Both the position numbers and the translations under genes were made by a program. From Mikrocytos mackini (lineage: Eukaryota; Endomyxa; Ascetosporea; Mikrocytida; Mikrocytiidae), in the NCBI GenBank assembly GCA_030180075.1, contig JASNJN010000169.1, positions 1 through 22,075 of the forward strand: 22,075 nt of DNA, read 5' to 3'. The notes beneath the pieces were generated by a model. That model saw only the letters and a program-made list of their open reading frames with translations, did not search any database and was not told the origin of the DNA. Positions 8,721 to 18,065 of this stretch are shown here, piece after piece (positions within the stretch are counted from its first letter, which is position 1; every line of letters starts with the position of its first letter).

Positions 8721-9715
8721 CATACAATAAAGCTTTCCTCAAGAACAACATACCTTATTTCACAAAGCTAATAAAGATTATTAAACCTAGTTCACAAAGT
8801 ATAATAATAAACGAATCTTCAGGAAGCGGAAAGACTTTCTTTTTAAACACTTTGGATGACTTAGCGAACTCAAATTGGAGCAAAGAAATTGAAAGCATCA
8901 CTACACAGGAAGATGCAAAATCTTTGAAGGAATCATTCAAAGATGTGGCATGTATTCGATTTTGCTTACGAGGTTTATTCAACTGCTGTTTTAAAAACAA
9001 CGATTTTAACGAAGAGCTGTTTGTTAAGAGTTTAAACATAGAATTAATCAATCAAATTCAAAGGAAAATGTATGTTGACGAAAATCTGAAGAAAGTTTTA
9101 GAACAATATACAGATGAAATAAAAAAGCAACAAGAAACTAAAATAAACAAAGAATTAGTTCAATTCCAAGCAGATATATACTCAAAAATATTGTGCTTTC
9201 TAATGAAAAGAATAGATGACGAACATGGTCTATATAAAAACAAGAACTCTAGTAATAGTAACGCTAATAAAAAGAATAACAAACAGATAAACACTCAGGG
9301 AAACCAAATAAAGAAAATAATATGTTTAATTGATGAAGCAAACATTCACACTTCAAAAGGATTTAAATCATACATATTCAAAAAAGAAGAACAGCATAAG
9401 AACTTCATGATAAAAGTTATTCAGGAGGCTTACCTATTAGATCACAACGGGCACGCAAGGAAAAACATGATATTCATATTGTCATCTATTATTCCATTTT
9501 CTCTCGAACGAAGGGACGATAGCAAAGGATTGGAACTTGTTGATTTCGCTGATGTTATTGTTAACAAAGAGTTACAACGTGAATCATTCGCAGAGCTCAA
9601 AGTAAACGAATTTATCAATATGGCTGGAGACAGCAATACTAATCCGGACAAAAATATACTTAGAAAGATAGTCAATGATGTGAAAAATGGGGAAAAAGTA
9701 TGCGGCCATACATGA
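8705..9715 (+). CDS. P-loop ATPase, N-terminal half of a split ATPase-nuclease gene
   Basis: The predicted protein has 336 residues. Walker A is ESSGSGKT (37-44). Walker B is IICLIDEANIH, with the acidic pair at 210-211. A sensor-1-like strand KNMIFILSS follows at 253-261. An Asn/Lys-rich linker (about 178-200) looks like a low-complexity insertion. This is the layout of AAA-like/STAND-type NTPases of the AAA-ATPase-like (PF09820) and Crinkler-associated kind. The frame closes with TGA at 9713-9715, yet stays open in the same frame from 9716 straight into the next ORF. The ATPase and the downstream nuclease therefore probably derive from one gene of about 840 codons. The broken state may be a nonsense mutation, a sequencing error or natural termination. 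The family name is inferred from motifs, with no database search. Confidence 0.75.
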   Translation: MSSILAYNKAFLKNNIPYFTKLIKIIKPSSQSIIINESSGSGKTFFLNTLDDLANSNWSKEIESITTQEDAKSLKESFKDVACIRFCLRGLFNCCFKNNDFNEELFVKSLNIELINQIQRKMYVDENLKKVLEQYTDEIKKQQETKINKELVQFQADIYSKILCFLMKRIDDEHGLYKNKNSSNSNANKKNNKQINTQGNQIKKIICLIDEANIHTSKGFKSYIFKKEEQHKNFMIKVIQEAYLLDHNGHARKNMIFILSSIIPFSLERRDDSKGLELVDFADVIVNKELQRESFAELKVNEFINMAGDSNTNPDKNILRKIVNDVKNGEKVCGHT

Positions 9716-9730
9716 GTAATTAGTAATTCA

Positions 9731-11233
9731 ATGTCGGAAGAAGTTAAGTTTGATATGGAGAACATCTGGTTTCAATTGCTATCGCAAATGAAGATTGAAG
9801 AAATTAAAGATGAGAAAATTAAAGAAAAGACAATCTTATTGACTATTCATAAGTTTCTGCTTTATCTGGCTGGGCAGCGGTTTTATTTATTAAAGAAATG
9901 GATTCGATATTTAAAACATATTTTATGCCGTAACGCTAAAATATTAAAACAGATAGGAATACTAAATAAAGAAATAGAAGCTACAAGAAATAAAAAACAA
10001 AAAGATATTAAAATAATCGAGATTGAAACTATGAAGGCTGGTTTAGTTTATGATAAGAAAATCAACATGGGATTTTTAATGAACTTTCTTATCAACAAAA
10101 ATAATCAAGAACGTTTAGCCATTGGGAGCTTAGATGGAGCTTCTTCAGAGATAACAAATGTCTCATTTTGGCAAAGGTTAGACATTTTTAACATAGAGAG
10201 GTCAGGAGTTATGTTTCCCTACTACGTAGAGGAAGATACAGTAGATAAAATATATTCTGCGACAGACACATCGGAATTGTCAGATACTGAGACCCTTCTC
10301 TTTGAACTCTATTACATGGGATATATAGAATTAAACCTTTCAGAAGAAGATGAAGATGAGGACGAAGATAGAGAAGAATATATGTTTACATGGGTAAACT
10401 ATATAAAGTGCAATCTTTTGCTTTTGCGCTTGAAGGATTATAAAACCAAAAGTGTAAAATTTGGTTGTTACAATGGAGATGAAGTAAAGAATATTAAGGA
10501 AATGTTTGAACTTGAATACTGGAGGGATATATTGAAAAAGAAAATAACACAATTCGCCGAGATAGCATTTAAAGAGGAGATCAATCGACTGCAAGTCGAA
10601 AATATCGAGAAACAGAAGATTCTGAATAGTTCAAAAATTAAAATAACGAACGACATGAAGAATACTGAAAAGGAAAAAGAAATAATCAAATTAAAAATAG
10701 ACAGAACGAATTTATATGAAAATACATTCAAACATCAACTCAAGGAATGCTTAGTAAACTTTTTGAGAAATGAATTACTGGGGTGTCTAAATGAACACGA
10801 TCGAACCAAAAGTAGATTAGATGATCTGATTAAAGTTGAAACAGAGGAAAGTTTCCTTAAAGTGCCTGATTTAATTTCACAAAATTTCAATGCGAGGATT
10901 GATGTTGTCGTTTATATAAATTTATCTGACGAAGTAGGCGACAGGTTAATTGTTTTATTTGAATTAAAGAAAGAGGAACCCCGACTAAAAGATTTGAAGA
11001 TTTTCACAGATAGCAATAAACATTATGATAAGATAAAGTTCAAAGAAGGGTCGAGAGTTATTTACGTGGCCGGTTCAATTAGTGAATTCAAAGACAAAGG
11101 GAAAAATCTTCAACCATATAAAAACGGACCAAAGGCCAGCTTTTTTGCAGACACTGAGTTTAAACCATATAGAGATAGAGTTGAAGAGGATGAACAGGAA
11201 AGAGAGAATGATCAAACAAATAGACGGAAGTAA
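9731..11233 (+). CDS. Winged-helix plus PD-(D/E)XK-like nuclease, C-terminal half of the split gene
   Basis: The ORF has 500 codons from the first ATG after the TGA; the same frame is open from 9716. A segment around residues 185-201 (LFELYYMGYIEL) resembles the winged-helix region that follows the ATPase in AAA-ATPase-like proteins. An acidic run (about 205-216) and a Lys/Glu-rich, probably coiled helical part (265-340) follow. The C-terminus matches a restriction-endonuclease-like fold: an Asp in ARIDVVVYIN (D391), then LIVLFELKKEE with the ExK pair at E411 and K413, then a hydrophobic strand SRVIYVAGS. ATPase plus this nuclease fold is the arrangement described for Crinkler-type effectors and their transposon-borne ancestors. 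I cannot tell whether this copy is an effector, an element gene or a relic. No signal peptide was seen on either half. Confidence 0.72.
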   Translation: MSEEVKFDMENIWFQLLSQMKIEEIKDEKIKEKTILLTIHKFLLYLAGQRFYLLKKWIRYLKHILCRNAKILKQIGILNKEIEATRNKKQKDIKIIEIETMKAGLVYDKKINMGFLMNFLINKNNQERLAIGSLDGASSEITNVSFWQRLDIFNIERSGVMFPYYVEEDTVDKIYSATDTSELSDTETLLFELYYMGYIELNLSEEDEDEDEDREEYMFTWVNYIKCNLLLLRLKDYKTKSVKFGCYNGDEVKNIKEMFELEYWRDILKKKITQFAEIAFKEEINRLQVENIEKQKILNSSKIKITNDMKNTEKEKEIIKLKIDRTNLYENTFKHQLKECLVNFLRNELLGCLNEHDRTKSRLDDLIKVETEESFLKVPDLISQNFNARIDVVVYINLSDEVGDRLIVLFELKKEEPRLKDLKIFTDSNKHYDKIKFKEGSRVIYVAGSISEFKDKGKNLQPYKNGPKASFFADTEFKPYRDRVEEDEQERENDQTNRRK

Positions 11234-11664
11234 AACTATGAATTTATGTTTAAATTTATATCAGTCTTTTGAGTTTGAATGAAATTTATCTTATACTTTT
11301 ATGGTTATTCACAATAATAAAAATTATTATATTGAGGATTGACTGCATATTAACAACATATGTTAATCATAGAAACAATGTTTCCAAAGAAAGTGTTAAC
11401 ACTCAATGAAAAAATAACGAATTTTTTAACACTGACTTAAACACTACATAAAGAATTCGCGATTATTTACTTCATATTTTAAATTTCTGCTACAGAATTC
11501 TTGTAATTTATTTCGGATTTTATTTTTAAAATAAAACTTGTAAACAGAACCCCCATGAATAAAAATTAAAATATATTCCGGTTTTATTTAATTACAAGCG
11601 ACCATTTTGTATGTTTTAATTTTCGTAAAAAAAATTTATTCGTTGAAAACAAAATAAAATTTAG
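11234..11664. promoter_or_regulatory. Intergenic region upstream of RNR2
   Basis: This is very AT-rich, with no ORF. It holds the 3' flank of the nuclease ORF and the 5' flank of RNR2. The CCCCC run at 11551-11555 resembles the C-rich motif described upstream of some microsporidian genes but is about 110 bp from the ATG, so a promoter role is only a guess. The A/T-rich leader directly before the ATG is unremarkable. Confidence 0.25.
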
Positions 11665-12639
11665 ATGAAAGAAGAGTACCTCTTGAAAGATACGCCCGAG
11701 CGCCTATTGCTTGAGCCCATCCAGTACCCCGACATTTGGCAGTTCTACAAGACACACCAGGCTGCATTCTGGAAATCCTCCGAGATAGACTTCTCACAAG
11801 ACCAAAGAGACATTCTAACTCTTACTCCAGAGCAACAACATTTCATAAAGGTTGTCCTTGCATTCTTCGCAGCGAGTGATGGAATAGTATGCGAGAACCT
11901 CACATCTAACTTCATAAACTAAATAAAGATCCCTGAAGCAAAGATCTACTACGGGTTCCAGCTTATGATGGAAAACATCCATTCGGAGGTTTACTCTCTA
12001 TTCATAGACGTCTTCGAGTCTAACCACAAAGAGCGTATAAAGTTGTTCCGGGGCATAAACAACTATGAAGGCGTCAAAGCAAAAGCCAACTGGGCTTTGA
12101 AATGGCTCGATAAAAAGAATCCAATAGGAGAACGATTGCTGGCATTCGCTATAGTGGAAGGCATTCTTTTCAGTGCTTCATTCTGTGCCATTTTTTACTT
12201 CAAAAACATGAGGAAACTCCCCGGGCTTTGTTTCTCAAACGAGTTAATATCCAGAGACGAGGGAATCCACACGAGTTTCGCCTGCCACCTATTCGTCAAC
12301 CACCTACAGAACAAACCTTCATATGACCGAATAAAGGAAATGGTTGAAGAGGCTGTAGAGACTGAAAAGATTTACATAAAAGAAGCGTTGCCAAAGAACA
12401 TGATTGGTATGAACGCAGAACTTATGATACAATACGTTAAATACGTGACAGACAAGTTCATGGAGATGATAGAAGTAGAAAAGATATACAACATAGAGAA
12501 CCCATTCGATTGGATGGAAATGATTAGCCTTAGTGGGAAAACAAACTTCTTTGACAAAAGAGTAGGGGACTATCAAAAAGCTGGAGTTAAAAAGGGAAAG
12601 ATAGACGATGAGAAGTTCGATTATGACGACGACTTTTAA
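11665..12639 (+). pseudogene. RNR2: Ribonucleotide reductase small subunit with one in-frame stop
   Basis: The R2 subunit holds the di-iron/tyrosyl-radical cofactor and, with R1, makes dNTPs from ribonucleoside diphosphates. The frame has 324 codons before the final TAA. Counting the stop at codon 86 as one residue, the iron ligands are D72 (FFAASDG), E103 and H106 (MENIHSE), E165 (VEGILFS), E199 and H202 (RDEGIH). The radical Tyr is Y110. The C-terminus ends in an acidic stretch and Phe (DYDDDF), like the tail that docks on R1. The only defect is TAA at 11920-11922, where relatives have a conserved Glu (NF..E..IPEA); a single G-to-T change in GAA would explain it. Downstream coding is intact and in frame, so a base-calling error or very recent nonsense mutation is likelier than old decay. 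An 85-residue product would keep one ligand. Confidence 0.95.
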
Positions 12640-12914
12640 TGACTTTAATTAATTGGCTTCTTTTCAGTGGTATCTTAAAAATACAATTTTGGTTTGGTTT
12701 AAACCTGTTGTTAATTATTCGTATTATTAAAGTGTAAATTACAAAATTAACTTACAAAGGTTGCAGGAAATTAATCAACGAATTAATGGTCGCAATGTTG
12801 TAAACTAAACTAATATTGATTGTATATGAGAGTTAATTAAGACTTAACGCGTAGCTATGAAACGTAGGTTGTAAATAATTTTGTAAAGTGCTCGTATAAT
12901 TAGACATTGGTATT

Positions 12915-13097
12915 TTACACCTCCAAAACTCTCATTTTAGGTTTTCTGCTCTTTTTCATGCTTGAAACCTTCTTCTGTTGTTTGTTATCTTGTTTGGTTC
13001 TATTAATAAGAGAATCCATCTTCTTATTCATTAGCAAATAATATCTGCCCTTCTTGTTCTTCATAAGCTTCTTTTTATCCTTCTTACTCACTTTCAT
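12915..13097 (-). CDS. Small Lys-rich basic protein, unknown
   Basis: This is a 60-codon ORF from ATG (MKVSKKDKKKLMKNK) to TAA, oriented against RNR2. Basic residues dominate throughout, with a Lys/Arg-rich C-terminal part (SMKKSRKPKMRVLEV). There is no signal peptide and no membrane segment. Such composition is common in small ribosome-assembly or nucleolar proteins, but I cannot place it in a family. It is not the shadow of another gene and lies alone in an intergenic gap. That supports a real gene, but its shortness and A-rich codons mean chance cannot be ruled out. Confidence 0.45.
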   Translation of the reverse strand: MKVSKKDKKKLMKNKKGRYYLLMNKKMDSLINRTKQDNKQQKKVSSMKKSRKPKMRVLEV

Positions 13098-13342
13098 AGA
13101 ATTTAACTTTTATTTTTTACTTTAGAATAGATTCCAATATTCCCACTCTCACAGACTCAGGCAACCTCTAATATCTGTTTCAGAATTATAATCTACACCA
13201 ACAACTACATTCCATAATAAGGAAAGAAAACAGAACTTTAAAATACTAATCCTATTTGAACTCTGAACCACATTCGTTCAAAATGGTTCAAATTCAAAAA
13301 GAATAATCAAATTCAAACCTTCCATCCATAGTTCAAATACAA

Positions 13343-14206
13343 ATGATAAAAATTCGAAGTTTTATCGCCCTAACCTTGTTAATTGCTGGCTTGAACAGCC
13401 ACGAGTATGGCGAATTGCTAATCGAACCTTATTCAATCGTCACAGGCAGACCCGTCGACCTTCCCAGCCACCGCAGATGGCACATCGGAATTTATATAGT
13501 CTTCGGCAGAAGGGAAAAAAGCTTTGAGTTCCTAGACCCCACATCACACGACGTTGTTTGTGACCAAAGAGGTTGCATCAGGTCCATAGGAATATGCATT
13601 CAAATAGACTGGAGAACTGCGCCTTTCTTCGATGTGATTACAGAAACAGGATTCATTGAGAACTTGGGTGAATTCGACGAGTTGGAGTCCAGGCAGTTTT
13701 TAAAAGACTTCCCTGAGATTATAGAGAGAGGACACCTTGAAATAGCCCCGTTCGCAACAATGCCCTCGGTAAACTACAACGAGATTTTAAACTCAGCTGA
13801 CCAAAAAACACCTCTGGCTTTAGGAGGGAGAGAAGGGGAGCATGTTGGAGTGGTTGTTCGAAATGCGCGTCTATTACAGAGGGACCCAGCAAGTGGTCAG
13901 ATTACACACGGAGATGGTTCACAACTAGGAGACATAAGACGGAGCTTCGACCTAGACACAACTCAGAGCTGGATAAAAGAAACCAGATCGCCTTGGGATT
14001 GTTGGTTCCATAGACAACTTGCGAGAATTTTGTTCTGTTCTAAGAAGTGGTGGGACAGATGGAAGTGCTTTTACTACACCTGGCTAATCGTTAAAAAGAT
14101 ACCTTGTGGAGAATCGATGGACTTGACACCAAGAAGACCAATATGGGAAATAATATGGAAGATATGGAAGCTTATAAAGTGGATACTTGATCAAATACCA
14201 AACTAA
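13343..14206 (+). CDS. Predicted secreted protein with Trp-rich amphipathic C-terminus, unknown
   Basis: The protein has 287 residues. The N-terminus MIKIRSFIALTLLIAGLNS is a typical cleavable signal peptide, so the product should enter the secretory pathway. The mature part has seven Cys, grouped in the first third (VVCDQRGCIRSIGIC) and the last third (DCW, FCS, KCF, PCG), consistent with disulfides. The C-terminal 21 residues are striking: IWEIIWKIWKLIKWIL (267-282) puts four Trp and many Ile/Leu on one helical face and Lys on the other. That would bind or insert into membranes. No family was recognised. It is GC-richer than its flanks and has no in-frame stops, so it looks functional. In a parasite it could be a secreted or spore-wall factor, which is inference. 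Confidence 0.85.
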   Translation: MIKIRSFIALTLLIAGLNSHEYGELLIEPYSIVTGRPVDLPSHRRWHIGIYIVFGRREKSFEFLDPTSHDVVCDQRGCIRSIGICIQIDWRTAPFFDVITETGFIENLGEFDELESRQFLKDFPEIIERGHLEIAPFATMPSVNYNEILNSADQKTPLALGGREGEHVGVVVRNARLLQRDPASGQITHGDGSQLGDIRRSFDLDTTQSWIKETRSPWDCWFHRQLARILFCSKKWWDRWKCFYYTWLIVKKIPCGESMDLTPRRPIWEIIWKIWKLIKWILDQIPN

Positions 14207-14500
14207 TGCGCGGTGAAGTAAATAGATAATGTTAAAAGTGTTAATACATTGTGGTTGTATGTTATATGTTAATAAGTGCACATATACAATTTATTGGTAA
14301 ATTAAAGAACGTGTAAGTCTGATTTAAAAAGTTGTACAAATAAAACTCTTGTATATTATCCATTTGTGACTTAAATATAAATATACAACACATGTGCATT
14401 CAAATCTATATTCTTTACTTTTGAGATCGATATGGACTCTGTGTATATCGTTGAAACTCACTAGTCTTTAAAATTCTGAAAATCAAAAACTTGTTTTGTC

Positions 14501-15487
14501 ATGGAAAAGTCACAGACGTTCTTAGAAAAGCACAGACCGACTCAGTTAAGCCAAATAGCCGGCAACGAACTAATACTTAAGATATTGACTAATTTCACAA
14601 AACGAGGCGAATTTCCACATTTGTTGTTGCATGGACAACCTGGAACAGGAAAAACTACGTGTGCAACAAATGTCGCACGTGAAGTATGTGGTAGATTGCC
14701 GTCTCCAAACGTGTTAGAGCTAAACGCATCTGACGATAGAGGAATAAACGTAATCAGAGACCAAGTCTCTACTTTCGTCTCAACAGAAGTCAACTTCTTC
14801 ACAAAGAACAAACAGAAACTAAAAATAGTCATTTTAGATGAGGCTGATTCAATGACTAAAACAGCTCAATTTGCTCTAAGAAGACTAATCGAAGTATACA
14901 GTAAGAAAGTGAGATTTATTTTGATTTGCAACGATGTCTTCAAAATCATTGGTGCTCTTAAGTCACGGTGTGTAGGATTGAAATTCAAACCCATTCCCAA
15001 AACAGAAGTCTTAAAGCTTTTAAAAAATATATTATCCAAAGAACAAAAAATAATTTCCGAAGACAGATTAGTTACAATTAGTGAGCATTACAACGGAGAC
15101 CTCAGAAAATCACTTTCCGAGCTACAAATTGAGTTATACAGCAAAACGAGTATAAACTACGAAAGCATGGACAATCATATAAAAAGTTGGTTTAATAAAT
15201 GTAAAGCACATTCTATAAAGGAAGCTTATGAAGGGTTAAAAGGGCTAACACAGGAGTACGGTGTAAGCTTAATTGATGTGATAAAAGTTGTTTTGAACGC
15301 TTTGTTTGAGAGAAATAAAGTGGCTGGTTTTAGCAAAGAAGAAACTTTTGGGGAAGAAGAGTTTAAAGGAGTGGAGGAAATCGTTGAGTTAACTAGACTA
15401 GAAAATATCGTTATTGAATTGGGAGAAGACAATAAAATGCAGATGTTAAGCTTAGTTAGTATAATTAATAAAATAAATAGAATTTGA
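14501..15487 (+). CDS. RFC3: Replication factor C small subunit (RFC3-like, clamp loader)
   Basis: The RFC complex uses ATP to load the PCNA clamp on DNA during replication and repair. The protein has 328 residues, a normal length. Visible motifs are the RFC box LEKHRP (8-13), Walker A GQPGTGKT (45-52; most relatives have GPPGTGKT), the LNASDDRG block (74-81), Walker B LDEAD (112-116), sensor 1 around ICND (142-145), the arginine-finger motif SRC (155-157) and sensor 2 NGDLRK (198-203). The pattern GINVIRDQV and LICNDVFKIIGALKSRC is closest to yeast Rfc3 (human RFC5) as I recall it. The subunit assignment is less certain than membership of the family. The gene converges with the next minus-strand gene across a 176-bp gap. 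No breaks are seen. Confidence 0.93.
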   Translation: MEKSQTFLEKHRPTQLSQIAGNELILKILTNFTKRGEFPHLLLHGQPGTGKTTCATNVAREVCGRLPSPNVLELNASDDRGINVIRDQVSTFVSTEVNFFTKNKQKLKIVILDEADSMTKTAQFALRRLIEVYSKKVRFILICNDVFKIIGALKSRCVGLKFKPIPKTEVLKLLKNILSKEQKIISEDRLVTISEHYNGDLRKSLSELQIELYSKTSINYESMDNHIKSWFNKCKAHSIKEAYEGLKGLTQEYGVSLIDVIKVVLNALFERNKVAGFSKEETFGEEEFKGVEEIVELTRLENIVIELGEDNKMQMLSLVSIINKINRI

Positions 15488-15663
15488 TATTTATGATTTT
15501 TAATATTTTACTGCGATATTTTGTATTAAATGGACCAATTAACAATTATATTCATAATTAGTACAATTAAATAAATACACAAAACAATGTTTCAAGACTA
15601 TAATGCGAAATATATTCTCTTTATTAAAATGTATTATAAAACTTATTTATAGCCTATTTCGGT

Positions 15664-17139
15664 TCATAAGTAAACTCTCTCCATTTCTCTTGGCTCTATC
15701 GAATCAAGTAGTGAATCAATTGCCTTCAGCACACTTGTTAAATCTCCGAGTGAAAAGTTATGCTCCGCAATTAACTCGTAATTTTTAGAAAAGGCTTTAT
15801 TCAACCGTTCGAACTGTTTTGTTGTATCGTTTATTTCATTATAATATACGTCATGTTTTTCTAAAGTATCAATTCCTAGCTCAAGATTTGTAGTTAATTG
15901 GTTTATATGCGAATGCATAAAGTAAAACTCGAAGTAGTTTATACCGCGCATGTTTGTAACGTACGCCTTTTTCCTCAGCCTCTCTATTTTGCCCCTTACA
16001 TTCCCCTGGACTTCTTTGGCTATTTTAAAAATGTTTTCATTTCTAAATAAACCAATTACCTTGACAAATAAAGAATTAATATCTATAAACCATTGTTCTG
16101 TTATTAATTTTAAATCTGCCAAACAATTCGAAAACTTGAAATCCATAGATTTAAAGTATTCTTCTCTGTTCAGCTTTTTAAACGATTTAAATGTCTGTTC
16201 TAACTTTTCTGTACTTATTGTTAACGATGGAAGCTTTTCCAACGCCTTTGTAATGTATTCGTCAATTTTTGTTATTTCCTCTCCAAAAAGTCTTTTAAAT
16301 TCATTCTGCAATAAACTTGGACGTGGTACGGGGTTTAATCGATTTAATTGGTCATGGAAATTTTCCTCGTGGTATATTTTATCGAGATAGTATTTTCTAA
16401 GGTTAAAGTATCGTGTCGGAGCTTTAACCAAGTTGAACAGTAATGTCAACTGTTCTTCTGTTAATGTTGTAGCTTTCATAAACTTCAGCATTTCTTTCTC
16501 TTGGAATGTGATGATGCTATCTCTTGTAAATTTATCTTCAGGCTTTACGTCTATGTAAAATTTGTTTGTTTTGCACGCGAGGTTATTCTTAATCTTTATT
16601 AGATCGTTCACAGTTTCTTTAGTTGTCCTTTCAATTTCACCGGCAAACAAATCATCAAACAATTCTGCCTTTTTAGACAATGCATCACTGAAATCGCAAC
16701 TGGCTTTTTTAGTGTCTTTTGAAGTGTGGTAAAAGCTAGCACTTTTCTGCCTTGACTTATACTTTGCTACTCTTTGTTTAGGTCGTATGTGGTTGAACAG
16801 ACATGCTGTCATAGCAAACGTTTCCAAGTGTTCATCAAAGTTTAACTCAACTTTGTTGTCTTCTAGTTGGTAGTTTGTGATGTTGCTTAATATTGAGTGG
16901 TCGGTGTAATCACTCATTTGTACTGGCGTGTGGTACGCATAGGCCTTCGCTGGGCGTTGCAGTGCTATGGGGACGTAGGTGTTCGCTTTTCGAAGTGGTG
17001 AACTGCCTAGTTCTTGAACGTTTTCTTTATAGGGATTTGTCATCTTGTATTCGAGCTTTGTCCTGGGAACCGAATGTGAAAAGGATATTGTGTTGAACAC
17101 AAAGAATGCTACGAAGATGAAATTTCTGTTTTCTTTCAT
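15664..17139 (-). CDS. Predicted secreted, mostly helical protein of 491 residues, unknown
   Basis: The N-terminus MKENRNFIFVAFFVFNTISF followed by SHS-VP reads as a signal peptide with cleavage after about residue 23. There is no other clear membrane segment. The rest is rich in Lys, Glu, Asn, Leu and Phe with long helical stretches, for example around residues 280-400, and only four Cys. I recognise no domain. The ORF is long, uninterrupted and starts at a good ATG, so the gene is solid. It lies on the same strand as the next secreted protein gene, 284 bp apart. The large plus-strand ORFs opposite it are antisense shadow. Secretion is predicted from the sequence; anything beyond that is unknown. 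Confidence 0.85.
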   Translation of the reverse strand: MKENRNFIFVAFFVFNTISFSHSVPRTKLEYKMTNPYKENVQELGSSPLRKANTYVPIALQRPAKAYAYHTPVQMSDYTDHSILSNITNYQLEDNKVELNFDEHLETFAMTACLFNHIRPKQRVAKYKSRQKSASFYHTSKDTKKASCDFSDALSKKAELFDDLFAGEIERTTKETVNDLIKIKNNLACKTNKFYIDVKPEDKFTRDSIITFQEKEMLKFMKATTLTEEQLTLLFNLVKAPTRYFNLRKYYLDKIYHEENFHDQLNRLNPVPRPSLLQNEFKRLFGEEITKIDEYITKALEKLPSLTISTEKLEQTFKSFKKLNREEYFKSMDFKFSNCLADLKLITEQWFIDINSLFVKVIGLFRNENIFKIAKEVQGNVRGKIERLRKKAYVTNMRGINYFEFYFMHSHINQLTTNLELGIDTLEKHDVYYNEINDTTKQFERLNKAFSKNYELIAEHNFSLGDLTSVLKAIDSLLDSIEPREMERVYL

Positions 17140-17423
17140 TGAATTTTTAAGTACAGAATTTTAAGTCATCTTTAGTAACTCATATATGTCCTAATCGTGC
17201 TACAAATTATCCATACGCCAACTTTAAGGCTAAAAGAATGTGCATAGTTCTGTGGAGCTTGATTGTTCCTATAGTAAGAGTTCCGCCAAGTATATGGACA
17301 GAAAATTGAAGAAGTAGAAAGTTGGACCAAACTATTGACAACGCTTTAACATTTACTTACTTCCTCGGCTCTCCTACTCTTCACAAACTCTAGTTGTTTC
17401 AAAATTTAACTTTTGAAAACAAC

Positions 17424-18065
17424 TTAAGGAGATGGAGGAGGCAGGTCTTCCTTTGTGGCCGCTACTAACAACAGAACAGAATCTAGAACAACATTTGTCT
17501 CTGGCAAGTTTGTTGTTTCATTTATAGTAGTCTCTTCACCTTTCAAGCTGATCTTCACGACATAGCCCCGAACTGGGTCTCCATCCTCATGTTTCTTCTC
17601 AATATCAATGATTATGACTAGGTTCAAATTCTCCCCCTTATCCATCAAGCTCATTCCGTTAGTCTCGACTATTCCCCACATCATGAGGAGTTTCAAGAGC
17701 TTGTTGTCCTCAATAGTGATCTTGCAGTTTTCAGGCGACTCGCTAGGGTCGTGGCTTGTCGACACTCTGGGTGGGTCTATCTCAAACCTCAAGTTGAAGT
17801 TCTTGAACATCCTGTACATCTGCCCACTGCAAGTCAGAACGACTTCATTAGCCTGCTTCAGTTCTAATGTTGACTCAATTAAACCTTCACCGAGAAGTCT
17901 TATCAAGAAGCCTTCGAGTGTATGCTGTAAGTGTCCTTGCATCACTAAAAGAACGCTATGTGGATCCATTCTTAGCAGTGCGTCACCGAATATGTCTCCA
18001 CATTCAGTAGTCTCGTGCAACCTTATAAAGGATATAAAGATGACTAGTAGTAATTTTCTTATCAT
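17424..18065 (-). CDS. Predicted secreted protein of 213 residues, unknown
   Basis: MIRKLLLVIFISFIRLHETTEC carries a signal peptide (hydrophobic core about residues 4-14). The mature protein has three Cys (ECGD, TCSGQ, ENCKI), a possible N-glycosylation sequon (NETT) near the C-terminus and a Pro-rich end (PPPSP). Its predicted strands and the balanced GC of the coding sequence (clearly above the flanks) suggest a globular, selected protein. No family was recognised. The ATG at 18065 is the only in-frame start that keeps the signal. Divergent from it, 332 bp away, is the next plus-strand gene. It could be one of a lineage-specific family, which a homology search would show. Confidence 0.82.
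   Translation of the reverse strand: MIRKLLLVIFISFIRLHETTECGDIFGDALLRMDPHSVLLVMQGHLQHTLEGFLIRLLGEGLIESTLELKQANEVVLTCSGQMYRMFKNFNLRFEIDPPRVSTSHDPSESPENCKITIEDNKLLKLLMMWGIVETNGMSLMDKGENLNLVIIIDIEKKHEDGDPVRGYVVKISLKGEETTINETTNLPETNVVLDSVLLLVAATKEDLPPPSP

Noticed and set aside
9713-12000. Variant genetic code or general stop-codon readthrough to explain in-frame stops
   Set aside because: The stops differ (TGA in the ATPase-nuclease gene, TAA in RNR2, TAG and TGA in pol), and the same codons end the intact genes, so reassignment is not supported.
15950-16390. Plus-strand 146-residue ORF
   Set aside because: It is the antisense shadow of the 491-residue secreted protein gene.
17621-17640. GGTTCAAATTC resembling a tRNA B box
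   Set aside because: It lies inside a coding sequence, with no A box or acceptor stem around it.
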